Shown: positions 20,695-32,578 of the stretch, piece after piece
Layout of the letters: each line of letters begins with the position of its first letter
How positions within the stretch are numbered: position 1 is the first letter of the stretch
Assembly: GCA_905221605.1 (NCBI GenBank)
Contig: CAJNDS010001669.1
Coordinates: 552,001-616,000, forward strand
Length of the DNA: 64,000 bases
Source of the DNA: Symbiodinium natans
Taxonomy: Eukaryota > Sar > Dinophyceae > Suessiales > Symbiodiniaceae
Reading direction: 5' to 3'
Translations under genes and position numbers: made by a program
Notes under the pieces: model-generated
The model's database searches: none
What the model saw: only the letters and a program-made list of their open reading frames with translations
What the model was told of the DNA's origin: nothing

Positions 20695-20811
20695 CTGGCA
20701 CGACAAGTCTTCCGGCAGGAAATGCAAGAAACGCTGAAATCCTCAGCACCTGAACCTCAAGCAAGTCCATTCCAGCGTGACTCCTCCAACCTGCAAAGCA
20801 GAACCCCTTAA
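20695..20811 (+). CDS. Terminal exon, hypothetical
   Basis: After GACATCAG the frame reads LARQVFRQEMQETLKSSAPE and PQASPFQRDSSNLQSRTP, then TAA at 20809. Glu/Gln-rich, possibly helical. It has no in-frame ATG, which is why simple ORF calling misses it. CCCTAAA tracts flank it on both sides. Confidence 0.45.
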   Translation: MARQVFRQEMQETLKSSAPEPQASPFQRDSSNLQSRTP

Positions 20812-21030
20812 CCCTGAACCCTAAACCCTAAACCCTAAACTTACTTGTGGTCTCTGGGCTCCTTTCGAGCCCGAAGCCGCCAACCCCATGCACGCACAAC
20901 GCGGCTGCCCGGGCTAGGCTTTGAGGCTTTGAGGGTTCAGGGTTTAGGGTTTAGGGTTTAGGGTTTCAGGGTTTCAGGGTTTAGGGTTAGGGTTCAGAGT
21001 TCCAGGTTTAGGCTCAGGGTTCGCGTTTAG

Positions 21031-21120
21031 GACTCCACTGCTGCTGCCCAGGCATCCGCTCAGCTGGCAGTCCACGCCCACACAATGCCTGGACATGTCC
21101 CGGAATGCGTAGCTCTCTAA
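21031..21120 (+). CDS. Terminal exon, hypothetical
   Basis: After CGCGTTTAG the frame reads DSTAAAQASAQLAVHAHTMP and GHVPECVAL then TAA, exactly 30 codons. The acceptor AG comes from a degenerate TTTAGGG unit. The minus strand over the same bases is also open (SGCLGSSSGVLNANP), so strand confidence is moderate. Confidence 0.4.
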   Translation, partial: DSTAAAQASAQLAVHAHTMPGHVPECVAL

Positions 21121-21825
21121 AGTAGGGTGCCTTTTTGGGCACTTGCTACAGGGGTGCCGTACTATATGACCCATAAAGGCTTAGAGAACTACCCATACGA
21201 ATGGAATCCCAAAATGGCTGAAGGACGATTGTTAACTCAGGGCTCTCTGCGACCTTGCAGCTTGATGATATCTCACGTTCGGGGTGTTTTGTGGCGACCT
21301 TCAATTTCAAGAACGTCCCAGGATGGGCTATTAGGCCCTATAATCCCCGTAATCAACCCTATAAAGGGCCTTTTTAAGGGGGTATAGGGTATCATAGCCC
21401 ATCCTGGTCTCCAACGTGTTGGGGAGAGTGGAGACTCTCATGCCGCAGGAATCTTCTGCCAGCCACCGGCGTGCAAAATGGCACCCCAAGCACCCAACCT
21501 TATCAGGGTTTCGGGTTTCGGGTTTAGGGTCTTGTTACATGTCTGTGCCAGGACCTAAACACCCATCTCAGCCAGTGCGGAAGGCGAGACCAAGCTGTCA
21601 GCTATTTGGGTTTAAGGTTTAGGGTTTAGGGTTTAGGGTTTCACTTGCATCCCTTGCCTGCGACGTCTCGGCATCCGCTCCATCCAACACGAGGGCCAGC
21701 GGGGTATCCTCACTGGTTTAGGCTCAGGGGCTTCAGGTTTTGGTTTAGGGTTTAAGGTTTAGGGTTTAGGGTTTAGGGTTTAGGGTTTAGGGTTTAGGCT
21801 TTAGGCTTTAGGCTTTAGGGTTTCG

Positions 21826-21966
21826 GGTGCTCTGGACGAAGAGAAACACTTGAACAGATGCCTCTGGACTAGCAAGAGAACTGGCAACGACTTTCCGCAC
21901 CTCACCTGCAGCAAGTTCGCGCACCTAAAATGGAGATTCGAGCGCTTGTCATTGAGCAACACGTGA
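21826..21966 (+). CDS. Terminal exon, hypothetical
   Basis: The frame reads ALDEEKHLNRCLWTSKRTG and FPHLTCSKFAHLKWRFERL, then SLSNT and TGA. Basic and Cys/His-containing. It is entered from a TTTAGGG-type tract (21720-21825). A 3' untranslated region probably follows to about 22080. Confidence 0.45.
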   Translation, partial: GALDEEKHLNRCLWTSKRTGNDFPHLTCSKFAHLKWRFERLSLSNT

Positions 21967-22245
21967 ATCCTGAACCCTGCAAAATCCTTAAACACTGTAA
22001 CAAGCGCTCAAGCAAAAGGCCAAAGGCCTAAGGAGGCAACTTTTCGTACCCTCAGACCTTTTTCCACGCAAATTTTGCGGAACCCTAAACCCTAAACCCT
22101 AAACCCTAAAATGACTCTGGCTGGGTGTATATTTCCACAGGGCTCCCTGGACCTTCGACTCCTTCGACAAATGCGAGGATACATCAGAGGCGGTTTCTCA
22201 CCAGACAGAGCCCGAACCAACCCTAAACCCTGAACCCTAAACCCT

Positions 22246-22336
22246 CCGAAAGCCTTGGGGAATCGCACCGCTGGGGCTTGGACTGTGAAAGATGGAAACG
22301 CGCGGTGCGCGAATTGGTGCTTCATCTATGTCTCCG
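22246..22336 (+). CDS. Internal exon, possible small zinc-binding segment
   Basis: The frame reads ALGNRTAGAWTVKDGNARCA and NWCFIYVS up to a G|GTTTAGG donor. The W...CxxWC arrangement weakly recalls a RanBP2-type finger, but only one cysteine pair is visible. Upstream 22140-22225 is also open (LDLRLLRQMRGYIRGGFSPD). Confidence 0.35.
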
Positions 22337-23170
22337 GTTTAGGTTTAGGGTTTAGGGTTTAGGGTTTTTAGGGTTTAGGGTTTAGGGTTTAGGGTTTAGG
22401 GTTTAGGGTTTAGGGTTTAGGGTTTAGGGTTTAGGGTTTAGGGTTTAGGGTTTAGGGTTTAGGGTTTAGGGTCGGGTTTAGCCCACTGCAGACGAGCGAC
22501 TTCGCAAATGGTGTCAAGTGGCATAGCCTGCTTTTTCATCTTCTGCGCGTTCTGTCTTACCGAACCCAGAGAGCCTACTGTCCCTCAATTAACGAATATA
22601 CCTTAAATCATACTAAGGATCCCTTTATAGTCCAAGGGTTTTGGGGTCTCTGGGCATACTATATTGTGTGATATTCGACGATGAAAACTTAGTGTGTCCG
22701 ATGATGTTACATTACTTGATAGGCATAACTACATGTTGACATTTACGTGCGTGGACAAGTGTGTATTAGTATTCAAAGGAGGGCCTTCCTACTTTCGAGG
22801 GATAGTTAACCCTAAACCCTAAACCCTAAACCCTAAACCCTATCTAAACCCTATCTAAACCCTAAACCCTAAACCCCGTTCCCAGTCGGGCCGGAGATCA
22901 CGCTGACCTGGACTCCTGACCCTTAGCAACCTTAGAAGACCTTTTGCATACCGCAGAAGGCCCAGGTTTAGGGTTTAGGGTTTAGGGTTTAGGGTTTAGG
23001 GTTTAAGGTTTAGGGTTTAGGGTTTAGGGTTTAGGGTTTAGGGTTTAGGGTTTAGGGTTCAGCATCTCAAGTTCGAGCATTTACTAGGCCAGCAGTGTGT
23101 GTAGGCAACGGAAAAAAAACCCACCCACCCAGAGAATCCCAAAACATTAAGAAAATAAAAAATTTACATT
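22337..23170. repeat. TTTAGGG tracts with one small candidate exon
   Basis: Tracts at 22337-22474 and 22965-23060. Candidate first exon at 22509 (MVSSGIACFFIFCAFCLTEP, signal-peptide-like) runs into a family B edge (CCCAGAGAGCC, 22565). Family B sequence follows to 22650. No other gene seen. Confidence 0.45.
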
Positions 23171-23399
23171 TCTCATCAGCAAGCCCTGTCCTCCAACCTC
23201 CCTCTGTCATGGAGCATCCTACCCACGAACCATTTCATCGGCCCCCATAGAGGGGCGGGACTTGAAATCCTGAAACCGGTGAAGGCTCGGTTTTGGTCAA
23301 AAATCCAGAAAACGAGAGACCACCCAGAGCCGTCGATTTCAGTACTAAAAAATCGCATTTTTAATTGGGACCCGGGCCGATCCTGGGGTCCCCCCGATT

Positions 23400-24170
23400 T
23401 GCAAGGGCCAAGGCCGCACGCGCGCGGGCCAGGACAAGGCCAGACCCTTGCGTGCCCAACAGGGCCGGTCGATTTAAGGATTGGCCCAGGGCCAGTGACC
23501 AACAGGGCCGGTCGATTTGGAAGGGCCAAGGCCAAGGCCAAGGCCGCACGCGCGCGGGCCAGGACAAGGCCAGACCCTTGCATGCCCAACAGGGCCGGTC
23601 GATTTAAGGATTGGCCCCAGGGCCAGTGACCAACAGGGCCGGTCGATTTGGAAGGGCCAAGGCCAAGGCCAAGGCCGCGCGCGCGCGGGCCAGGACAAGG
23701 CCAGACCCTTGAGTGCCCAACAGGGCCGGTCGATTTAAGGATTGGCCCCAGGGCCAGTGACCAACAGCGCCGGTCGATTTGGAAGGGCCAAGGCCAAGGC
23801 CAAGGCTGCGCGCGCGCGGGCCAGGACAAGGCCAGACCCTTCCGTGCCCAACAGGGCCGGTCGATTTAAGGATTGGCCCCAGGGCCAGTGACCAACAGGG
23901 CCGGTCGATTTGGAAGGGCCAAGGCCAAGGCCAAGGCCGCGCGCGCGCGGGCCAGGACAAGGCCAGACCCTTGCGTGCCCAACAGGGCCGGTCGATCTGG
24001 AAGGGCCCCTTGAGTGCCCAACAGGGCCGGTCGATTTGGAAGGGCCAAGGCCAAGGCCAAGGCCGCGCGCGCGTGGGCCAGGACAAGGCCAGACCCTTGA
24101 GTGCCCAACAGGGCCGGTCGATTTGGAAGGATTGCCCTTAGGGCGTGACCAACAGGGCCGGTCGATTTGC
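23400..24170. repeat. 131-bp GC-rich tandem array
   Basis: Six or so units; AAGGGCCAAGG recurs at 23521, 23652, 23783 and 23914 (period 131), with a truncated unit near 24000-24110. Each unit has AAGGCC iterations, a GCGCGCGC run, and two copies of CAACAGGGCCGGTCGATTT. Because 131 is not a multiple of three the array gives overlapping open frames on both strands; these are not taken as genes. Confidence 0.85.
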
Positions 24171-24574
24171 TGACTATAGGGTTTAAATATATATAGGTAA
24201 GAGAGGTTTAGGGTTTAGGGTTTAGGTTTGGGTTCGGGGTTAAGGGCGCAGGGCTTACCCACACAACTGGGAATTCGGATTTAGGGTTAAGGGCTTGGGG
24301 CCTACCCAGAATTCTGGGAGGATCCAAGATGTAGAAGCCCCAAAATGGTACAGTACCCTAAACTTTTGGGTCATTCTCAGGAACCCTCCAAGGGATCTAC
24401 TTTTTGGATGCTCCCCGGGGCTCTACACGTTGGATCCTCCCAGGGGTCTGGGTTTGCGCAAAAGATTCCAACCCTAAACCCTAAACCCCAAACCCTAAAC
24501 CCTAAACTCTCAACCCTAAAACCCTAAACCCTAAACCCTAAACCCTACACCCTAACCCTAAACCCTACACTCTG

Positions 24575-24695
24575 AAGAGGGGCTCGCCAGGGCCTCGGCA
24601 ATCAAGGCGTTGAGGCGCTGCTTGGTGCGTCGAGCGCGCATGACGCGGGGCCACGCCTTGTCCGATCCTGCGGCTTGTGGAAGTCTTATTCTAAA
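24575..24695 (+). CDS. Internal exon, hypothetical
   Basis: The frame reads GLARASAIKALRRCLVRRA, then RMTRGHALSDPAACGSLILK, and runs into G|GGTTTAG. CCCTAAA lies on the left and TTTAGGG on the right, the common exon setting of this window. Arg-rich helix; function unknown. Confidence 0.35.
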
Positions 24696-25803
24696 AGGGT
24701 TTAGGGTTTAGGGTTCAGGGTTTAGGGTTTAGGGTTTAGGGTTTAGGGCTACTAGACCCAGGAGTAACCTAGGAATAAACAGGTACCCTTTTTGGTTTCA
24801 CGGGGATTACACAAGGGGAACCCCAACACTAAAGAAGGAAATGGGGGCCTACTTCGGGTGCTACTTTTTTGGCGCCCGAAATACCCTAAACTCTGAACCC
24901 CGCATAGCTCAAAGGCAATATCCACTTCGCAGGGATTTGGCAACTGGTGAGGAGGAAAATCATGCCGTGCTGCAGAACCTATTAGGGCCCGTCATCCGGT
25001 TCGGGGATGAGGGTCTAGGATTTAGGGCTTATAAAAGGGCTTTAGGGTGTAGGGCTTTATGGATTAGGGATTTAGGGTTTAGGGGCGCAGGACTCTGTCA
25101 ACTAACCCTAAACCCTAAACCCTTAGACATAGATGAAGCACCGATTCGCGCACTGTGCGTTTCCAGCTTTCACAGTCCAAGCCCCAGCGGTGAGATTCCC
25201 CAGGAATTTGAATTGTACGGAGGGTTTAGGGTTTAGGGTTTAGGGTTTAGGGTTTAGGGTTTAGGGTTTAGGGTTTAGGGTTGACGGTTTCGGGCTTGGG
25301 GTGTTCCCGCGAAAACTCATAGTCCTGAATAGGGATTATAGTACCCCCTATTACAATCCCTACTAAGGACTGTTAGGAGAAGGGGGAACATCCCAAGTTT
25401 CGGGTTTGGGGTTGAAGGGTTTTTGGGTTTTCCGACCCTGAACCCTAAACCCTAAACCCTAAACCCTAAACCCTAAACTCTATACCCTAAACCCTAAACC
25501 CTAAACCCTAAACCCTATTCCTATTTCGGGGGGTTCAGTCTCAGTCTCCAGGTCGGCCCAGGCACTTATCGTGGGCCCGGTTTCCGAGTACCTCCCCCGC
25601 CCCCCCCGCCGCCACCCCTGTAGAGGTTTAGGGTTTAGGGTGTTTAGGGTTTTTAAGGTTTATAGGGTTTCTAGGATTTCTAGGATTTCTAGGGTTTGTA
25701 GAGTTTATAGGGTTTCTAGGGTTTATAGGTTTTTTAGGGTTTATAGGGTGTAGGGTTAGGGTTTGTAGGTTGAGGGTTGGGGGTTGGGGGTTGAGGGTTT
25801 AGG

Positions 25804-26023
25804 GTGTCTTCTGCATGATCTGAGGGCCGTGCGCGATCCATGCAAAAGACATGCCAGCACATGGGCTGGATCGGAAAGAGCCATCAACCCCGAGAAGCCC
25901 TCCGCGTCACTCGCTCTCCCAAAGGAACAACTCGCAACCGCCCTTCGGGGATTGCAGACACATGTACACCACATTCCGTCCATTCCAGATCGCAGGCATC
26001 GCTTGCGGACTCCCCATCTCTGA
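25804..26023 (+). CDS. Terminal exon, hypothetical
   Basis: The frame reads LLHDLRAVRDPCKRHASTW, INPEKPSASLALPKEQLATA and HHIPSIPDRRHRLRTPHL, then TGA. It is entered from a TTTAGGG-derived tract of degenerate GGGTTTCTAGG units (25625-25803). Two other + frames over part of it are also open, so the choice rests on overall length and composition. Confidence 0.4.
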
Positions 26024-26132
26024 CATGTGCACCGCGTAGGGTTTAGGGTTTGGCGTTTAGGGATGTACCCACATCCTAAACCCTAAACCCTAAACATACA
26101 GTTCTGCAAGGGGGCCTCTGGTGGGGTACTCC

Positions 26133-26246
26133 ATGGAGAGTTCAGTCAGTCAACGCGTGCAGTCCTCCAGAAGATGCGCGCCGCTCGAACTTGTCAGCCT
26201 CGACTCAAGACACAATCAGGGAGCTCAGCCACCCCTTACAGCTCAG
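26133..26246 (+). CDS. First exon of an unrecognised gene
   Basis: The ATG opens MESSVSQRVQSSRRCAPLE, then LVSLDSRHNQGAQPPLTAQ, 38 codons ending exactly at CAG|GTACCC. It lies 110 bases after the stop at 26023, with ACATACAG (26093-26100) as a possible spliced-leader acceptor. The intron begins GTACCCCTCAA and then enters CCCTAAA repeats (26260-26315). The next exon was not found. Confidence 0.45.
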
Positions 26247-26329
26247 GTACCCCTCAACCCTAAACCCTAAACCCTAAACCCTAAACCCTAAACCCTAAAC
26301 CCTAAACCCTAAACCTAAAAGGCCCCTCA

Positions 26330-29300
26330 ATACCCCTCAATGAAATAGAATGGGGTTTAGGGTTCCAGACTTCGGGCTGAGGATTGCACCGTGCTTCTGG
26401 TGACTGACGGTATGCTCCTTGATTGTGACATGTTGGGCTCCGGAGCCTAAACCCCCGATACCCGTTGTTGCATTAAGGGGCAGGGTTTAAGCTTTAGGGT
26501 TTAGGGTTTAGGGGTTGAGGGCTCAGGGTTTAGGGGGTGTGGGGTTCAGGGTTCAGGGTTTAGGGTTTAGGGTTCAGGGTTTGAGGGCCTTAAGCTCTCT
26601 GGAGGTTTCTCGGTTCTCTGTTTTACAGCAGATTCCGCGCAGTTTTTTGGGGGACTTGTGACTGTGGGGGGTTTAAAGGGCTTAGGGGGCTTTAGGGGCC
26701 CTAAACCCTAAACCCCAAACCCTAATCCTTTAATCCTTTAAGGTGGCAAAACCAAACCCCAGGTCGTCTCATGAGCCACTGCCAGTCGAAGGTGCCTTGC
26801 TTTTGTGGGTTTAGGGGTTTAGGCTTTAGGGTCTAGGGTCTAGGGTTTAGGGTTGCGCAACTGAAGCATCTAGGTACCGTTTGCCAGCCGAGGCGCCAGT
26901 GGCTCCTAGGGCAGCAAAAAGACGGGGCAATGGGCAATGGGCAATGGCTTTATAGGGTTGTTTGAACACTTTGGTTCACTGTTTAGGGTTTAGGGTTTAG
27001 GGTTTAGGGCTAGGCCTTAGCACATGTGAGAGCATGAAGGGCCCCTATTTTGCATAGAAGCACTCAAACATGCAGCGCTAATGAGCTTGAAAGACCTCTT
27101 ACTCACAGGGATGGCGACCGTGTAGGGGGCGTGGGCGTCTTCCTCTCCCTGCCATTGCTATGCTTCCTGTAGAATCACCGTCCTTTGTTCCAGAGAGGTT
27201 CATGTTAGGGTTTAGGGCCGGGTGTAGGATTCTGAAACCCAATGAGGGAACATGCAAAATGTCCCAAGGGGCTACCGAGTTGCCCTAAACCCTAAACCCT
27301 AAACCCTAAACCCTAAACCCTAAAACCCTAAACCCTAAACCCTAAACCCTAAGTTGCCCAAGCTTGCGTCCCAAGGTGCTCGTGGCTGTGGGCGGCCATC
27401 CGCCACGTCGCCGGCTGCCCAGGCAGCAAGCCTTGGCTGACAACCTCATGAGGGTGTAGGGTTTAGGGTTTAGGGTTTTATGGTTTTAGGGTTTTGGGGT
27501 TTTAGGGTTTTAGGGTTCTAGGGTTTTAGGGTCTTAGGGTCTTAGGGTTTTAGGGGTCTTAGGGTTTAGGGTTTTAGGGTCTTAGGGTCTTAGTGTTTTA
27601 GGGTTTTAGGGTTTTAGGGCTTTAGGGTTTTTAGGGTTTTTAGGGTTTTAGGATTCGTGTTCTGTACGACTGCTTGGTCCGACTCTCACGTGTGGAACCT
27701 TGTACTTGAAGGTTCAGTGGTAGTTGTAAGGCAGGCTGAAAGTACCCTCAATGGGGTTAGAAGTATACTTGCCCAACTTTTAACCCTACTTATGACTTCC
27801 CACGGACCCGAAACCCTAAACCCTAAACTCCTAAACCCGAAACCCTAAACCCTACTTTTGGCTGCCTCCCCGGAACCTCCCCTGAACCTCCAAAGCGCAT
27901 ATAGATGAGGACCGACAGCACCTCTGGAGTCGGGTCATCCCTTTGCAACTGGCCAGAAGTATGCAAACGCCAGAGAGCCCAATCCCCGTTTTAGGGTTTA
28001 GGGTCTAGGTTTTTTCGGTTCTGGGGTTTGGGGTTTGGGGTACTAATTCAGAATTTTGGGGGGACCCTAAACCCTAAACCCCAAACCCTGAACCCTAAAC
28101 CCTAAACCCTAAACCCTAAACCCTAAACCCTGAACCCTAAACCCTAAACCCTAAACCCTAAACCCTAAACCCTAAACCCTAAACCCTAAACCCTAAACAG
28201 GGGACATTCTGATGGGGGGATCTTGGGCTTCCGGGGGGGCGCACAGGCTCCTTGCCAAGGGACTCTGTGCGGTAAGCTGCGTCCTGGCAAGTTCGACATT
28301 TGAAAGGTTTAGGGTTTAGGGTTTAGGGTTTAGGGTTTAGGGTTTAGGGTTTAGGGTTTAGGGTTTAGGGTTTAGGGTTTAGGGTTTAGGGTTAGGGTTA
28401 AGGGTTTAGGGTTTAGGGTTCCCGACTCCCGTGACCAGCTTCACTGACTGCGCTTGCAATAATGACACGTCTACATGCACATCTCTGAAGCGCAGTATGC
28501 AGCACACTGCATGCGATCCTGCTGCAGTTCAGTCCTGATGGCTCCGTGGATGTAACCCCTCCACCCACACCCGCCTTCGCCCTGCCGCCCTGAACCCCCG
28601 AGCCCAGTGCCCCCGCATTCAGGAGTGGACCCTAAACCCTAAACCCTAAACCCTTAAGAAGGCTCCTTGTAGAGTTCAAGGCATATTCCTTCACTATAAA
28701 GTGTGCTGGCTAAAAAGACCTAAGCCCGCAAAGCCGCCTCAAACCCTACTTGGAGGTTCATGGGTCGTTCTAAGTGGGTTTAAGGTTTTGGGTTTAGGGT
28801 TTAGGGTGATAAGTATGGTCATCCTACTAATGACCCTACTTAGCGAACTGGCCCATGAACCTCCACGTCGTACCCGCTCTCCTAAGTCTTAAACCCCCAA
28901 GGGCACCAGCACGAGCGCCCGCCGCACCAGGTTTGAAGCCCCTGTGCTTAGGCGGCTGGTCGGAGCCCAGGGGACGCGAGTTCCTTCCCAGGGCGAACTT
29001 GGGAGTTTTTTGACTTAGTAAGCAGGGCTATAGTCTCATTGTTTAATTGTGATTAGGACAACGAAGCATTCGAGACCCTATGGTTTGAGGTGTATTCTGT
29101 AAATAAAAGGCTTTAGGGTTTGGGGTTTCGGGCTCTCTCCGACCAACCCGGAACCCTAGCCAGTAAGTTTGCACCCCCGCCCCGAAGCTTCACAACCTAA
29201 GCCCGAAACCCGAAACCCTCAAATTTCCCACGAACCCCAAATCCCACAAACAATCCGCACTCTAAATCCCCAACCGTCGCAACCCTTAAGCCCCCAAACC

Positions 29301-30104
29301 GCCTAAGCCCTAATCCCTAAAACCCCGAAAACCCAAACCGCCTACTGTAAGCCCTTCTTGAAAGACCTTTTGACTTCGTAACTCTTTTTACTATCCCTAT
29401 TCGAAATCCTATCATAATCCCCATAACACTTATCCCTATTCGAAATCCTATCATAATCCCCATAACACTTTATACCAATGATGACTCTCACATTCCTATA
29501 AAGCACATTCAGCAGTTCTTGATTTGTTTTGTGTAATTTTGCTATTCCCCAAAAAGATTGTAGTGCTGAAGCTTATGCAATAGCAAAACCGGCGCAACAA
29601 ATCCCTAATTATATCTAACTACGATACTTCCCGCTAGAGCCATAAAAATAGGACTTTTTGTCGTGTGGTCTTCATATAAACAAGAGCAAAAGAGACCTCC
29701 TAAGGAGAGTATGGGAGTAACCGACGCTGCTTTTGTGATGAGCCCGGGGACCCCAGTACCCCCTTAACTACGAAATGTGTCCTTAAAAATATGGAATATT
29801 CCTCAATTATGGGGTACTGGAGTCTCTGGGAGACTGGGGGGGCTTCCCCGCACGCCTGGAACAGCTCGGAAGAGCTCTTGTCCAGTGGAGTCCTCGTGCG
29901 TTCGCAGTTAGGGTTTCGGGGCTAGGGCAGCTCCTTGTCACTGCCGCCCGATGCTTCCCTAGACCTAAACCCTAAACCCTAAACGCTAGACCCTATCCCT
30001 ACACCCCAAACCCCAAACCCTACAACATCCCAGTGCTATCAAGACTACGCAGATCTGAATTGTCCAACTTCTCCCGCGCTTCTACCCCATTCGCCGCCTC
30101 GTTG
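26330..30104. repeat. Repeat-dominated stretch, few supportable exons
   Basis: TTTAGGG/CCCTAAA tracts (26500-26580, 27285-27350, 28060-28200, 28300-28425), a run of degenerate TTTTAGGG units (27460-27655), family A elements at 27708-27805 and 28747-28869, a 50-base direct repeat (ATCCCTATTCGAAATCC at about 29391 and 29435), and a family B edge (29755-29840). Islands at 27890-27980, 28900-29010 and 29840-29960 may hold exons, but no frame is convincing. Confidence 0.4.
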
Positions 30105-30106
30105 GT

Positions 30107-30230
30107 TGGAGGGTTCATGGGTAGCTCTAAGTAGGAATATAAGTCCCCCTAAACTCGTTTCGTTATGCATGAATTTAGTTTCCGTACGTTTAGAACCCTA
30201 CTTACGACTGCCCGTGTACCTACAAGTGTC
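30107..30230. mobile_element. Family A element
   Basis: Left end TTGGAGGGTTCATGGGTAGC and right end GCCCGTGTACCTACAAGTG are inverted repeats, more diverged than in other copies. Confidence 0.55.
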
Positions 30231-30489
30231 CTTTAACGGCACGTTCGCGCCGTAGTAGTTCAGCAGACACAGCCATGGTCCTGGGCGGAGGTCTGCCCGA
30301 AACGCGCACAGACAACGTCATATTCATTATTGTGACTAGTATTGTTGCTGCGAATAATGTTAGCACGCACATTAGTACGAGCATCACTATGATCACATTA
30401 TTTTGATTAGTACTAGTATTATTAGAAGTATGCATGTTTTTGGTAGTATTACCCTTCTTCTTATTTTAGTCTTTTTAGCATTATTCTTA

Positions 30490-30621
<132 letters not shown>

Positions 30622-30718
30622 TTTACTGCGATGCATGCTTTGAGACACCCCCAGCTTGAGTGACTCAAGCGGGTGGACTCGGATGGGAGCAGAACTTGGG
30701 AAAACCAAGCAGAAGGCA

Positions 30719-30960
30719 TGGGTTCCCCTACTACCCCCCTCTATACCACTAGGGTTTAGGGTTTAGGGTTTAGGGTTTAGGGTTTAGGGTTTAGGGTTTA
30801 GGGTTTAGGGTTTAGGGTTTAGGGTTTAGGGTTTAGGGCTACTACACCCCCTGTGTTCCCCCATAATTTAGGTTGCTTAGGGACAATTAAGCCGAATTCA
30901 GGCTATTTAAGGGGGGGAACCTAGGGGGGGGTAGTATAGAGGGGGGTAGTAGGGGAACCC
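30719..30960. mobile_element. Family D element, long terminal inverted repeats
   Basis: Left end GGGTTCCCCTACTACCCCCC and right end GGGGGGTAGTAGGGGAACCC are exact inverted repeats. The interior contains about 12 TTTAGGG units and TTTAAGGGGGGGAACC. A second, related copy lies at 31118-31261. Confidence 0.75.
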
Positions 30961-31117
30961 ATGAAGAGGACATGCCGTCCCGTGGTTCTCAGAAAAGGAA
31001 CCCACTCGGCTGGCCACGACGTGTTTTCCTCGCAGAAAGGAGGCGGATGGCGAAAATTCCAAGAGTTCACATGTGCGATTCAGGTCTTCGGGATCTGGGT
31101 TGAAAACAAGGGATCAT
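30961..31117 (+). CDS. Exon between two family D elements
   Basis: Starts with ATG and reads MKRTCRPVVLRKGTHSAGHD, VFSSQKGGGWRKFQEFTCAI and GIWVENKGSW. It fills precisely the space between two family D elements. This suggests an exon bounded by two element-derived introns, with the ATG possibly just an internal Met. Confidence 0.35.
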
Positions 31118-31261
31118 GGCTTACCCTACTGCCCCCCTCTATACTCTCCCCTCTAGGTTCCCCCCTTAAATAACCTTACTTAGGCGTAACTACCCCTAAA
31201 CAGTCACAATTACGGGGGGCATCAAGGGGGGGGTAGTAAAGAGGGGGGTAGCAGGTAAGGC
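31118..31261. mobile_element. Family D element
   Basis: Ends GCTTACCCTACTGCCCCCCT and GGGGGGTAGCAGGTAAGGC are inverted repeats, with TTCCCCCCTTAAATAACC inside. Confidence 0.7.
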
Positions 31262-32578
31262 TGGAAAGGGAGCTCTCTAGCATAAAAAAGAGGCTCCACG
31301 CATCTCAGCTCGAGCACTGCATAGGCAATCCCAGAGAGCCCAACACCCCTTGGCCCCCGATACGGTTTGAGGTATAAGCCTCACCTGTGGGAACCACGGA
31401 ATGTACTTCAAACCCTACTCATAACGAGCCCTCGATATGGTTTCAGGGATAAGCCTCACTTGAGGGATACTTTTGGGCTTTCTGGGATGCAGCAACGCAA
31501 AGGCCCAAACCCCTGCCCTCTGCACCTGGTTTGATGGTAGGCCCAGGGCCATCGCTGAACGAGCAGACCACCTAAGCCAAGCCCTAAAACCTAATTAAAC
31601 CCTAAACCCTAAACCCTAAACCCAAGCAGCAGGACCATGGGGCTTTAGTCCTAAAACGAGGGATCGTGGCTGGCAAGAAAGAGAGATCCGGGAGTGCACT
31701 TTTCTGCTATGATTCCTCCCACGGTGTTTAGGGTTTAGGTTTTAGGGTTTAGGTTTTAGGGTTTAGGTTTTAGGGTTTTAGGGTCCTGGAACCGTTGCCA
31801 TTTGCGCACTCTGATTGGAGAGCCTCATGACGTCGATTTTTCGGCTCTGCGTATACCACTTCCAAGAAATTTTGCCGGCTGCCAAGCAGTCCCGCTACCT
31901 TGTACTCCATGAAGTTGAAAAGGCTAGGATTTGGATGTTCCCCCTTACACGAACAGTCCTTAGTAGGGAATCTAGTAACCCCCAGCCTATTCTCATAACC
32001 CCAAAGCCTAAACCCTAAACCCTGGAGTAGTACAAGGGGGAACATCCCAAGCCTAGGATCAACAACTTCGGGCGCCCCAGACGTTGAATCCCTAACCCTA
32101 AACCCTAAACCCTAAACCCTAAACCCTAAACCCTAAACCCTTAGTCAGGGGATATTCGGGGCCTCTCTGGGCTTCTTACGACTGGGAAGGGCACCGGGCG
32201 CTGGGCGACGCAGCGCCAGACTTCGGCGTGGCGGGCCTCCTGAAGTGGATTGGTTTCGGATTTAGGGCTAGGGTTTAGGGTTTAGGGTTTAGGGTTTAGG
32301 GTTTAGGGTTTAGGGTTTAGGGTTTAGGGTTTAGGGTTTGGGGTTTAGGGTTTAGGGTTTAGGGCTTAGGGTTTAGGGCTTGGGGTTTGGGGTTTAGGGT
32401 GTTGGCCTGACGCGGACAGCTGGTTTGGAAAAGCCAACGAGCCAAGCGCCAACCCCATGGGCAGAGCCCAATACCCCTTAGTTAAGGGGGATGTATATAT
32501 ATATATATATGTATATCTATCTACCTGTATATATATATATATATATATGTGAGAGGGACCTTTTGGGTCCATTTCACG
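31262..32578. repeat. Mixed repeats without a firm gene
   Basis: Family B edges (CCCAGAGAGCCCAACACCCC at 31331; TTGGGCTTTCTGGG at 31470), TTTAGGTTTTAGGG degenerate run (31725-31790), a family C palindrome (31935-32055, CCTTAGTAGGGA with TTCCCCCTT-type ends), CCCTAAA and TTTAGGG tracts (32095-32140, 32275-32400) and a TATA simple repeat (32495-32547). Island 31795-31930 is open on + (DFSALRIPLPRNFAGCQ-like) and on -; undecided. Confidence 0.4.

Noticed and set aside
23176-24141. Long Pro/Trp/Arg-rich ORFs on both strands
   Set aside because: They follow the 131-bp satellite period and shift frame with each unit.
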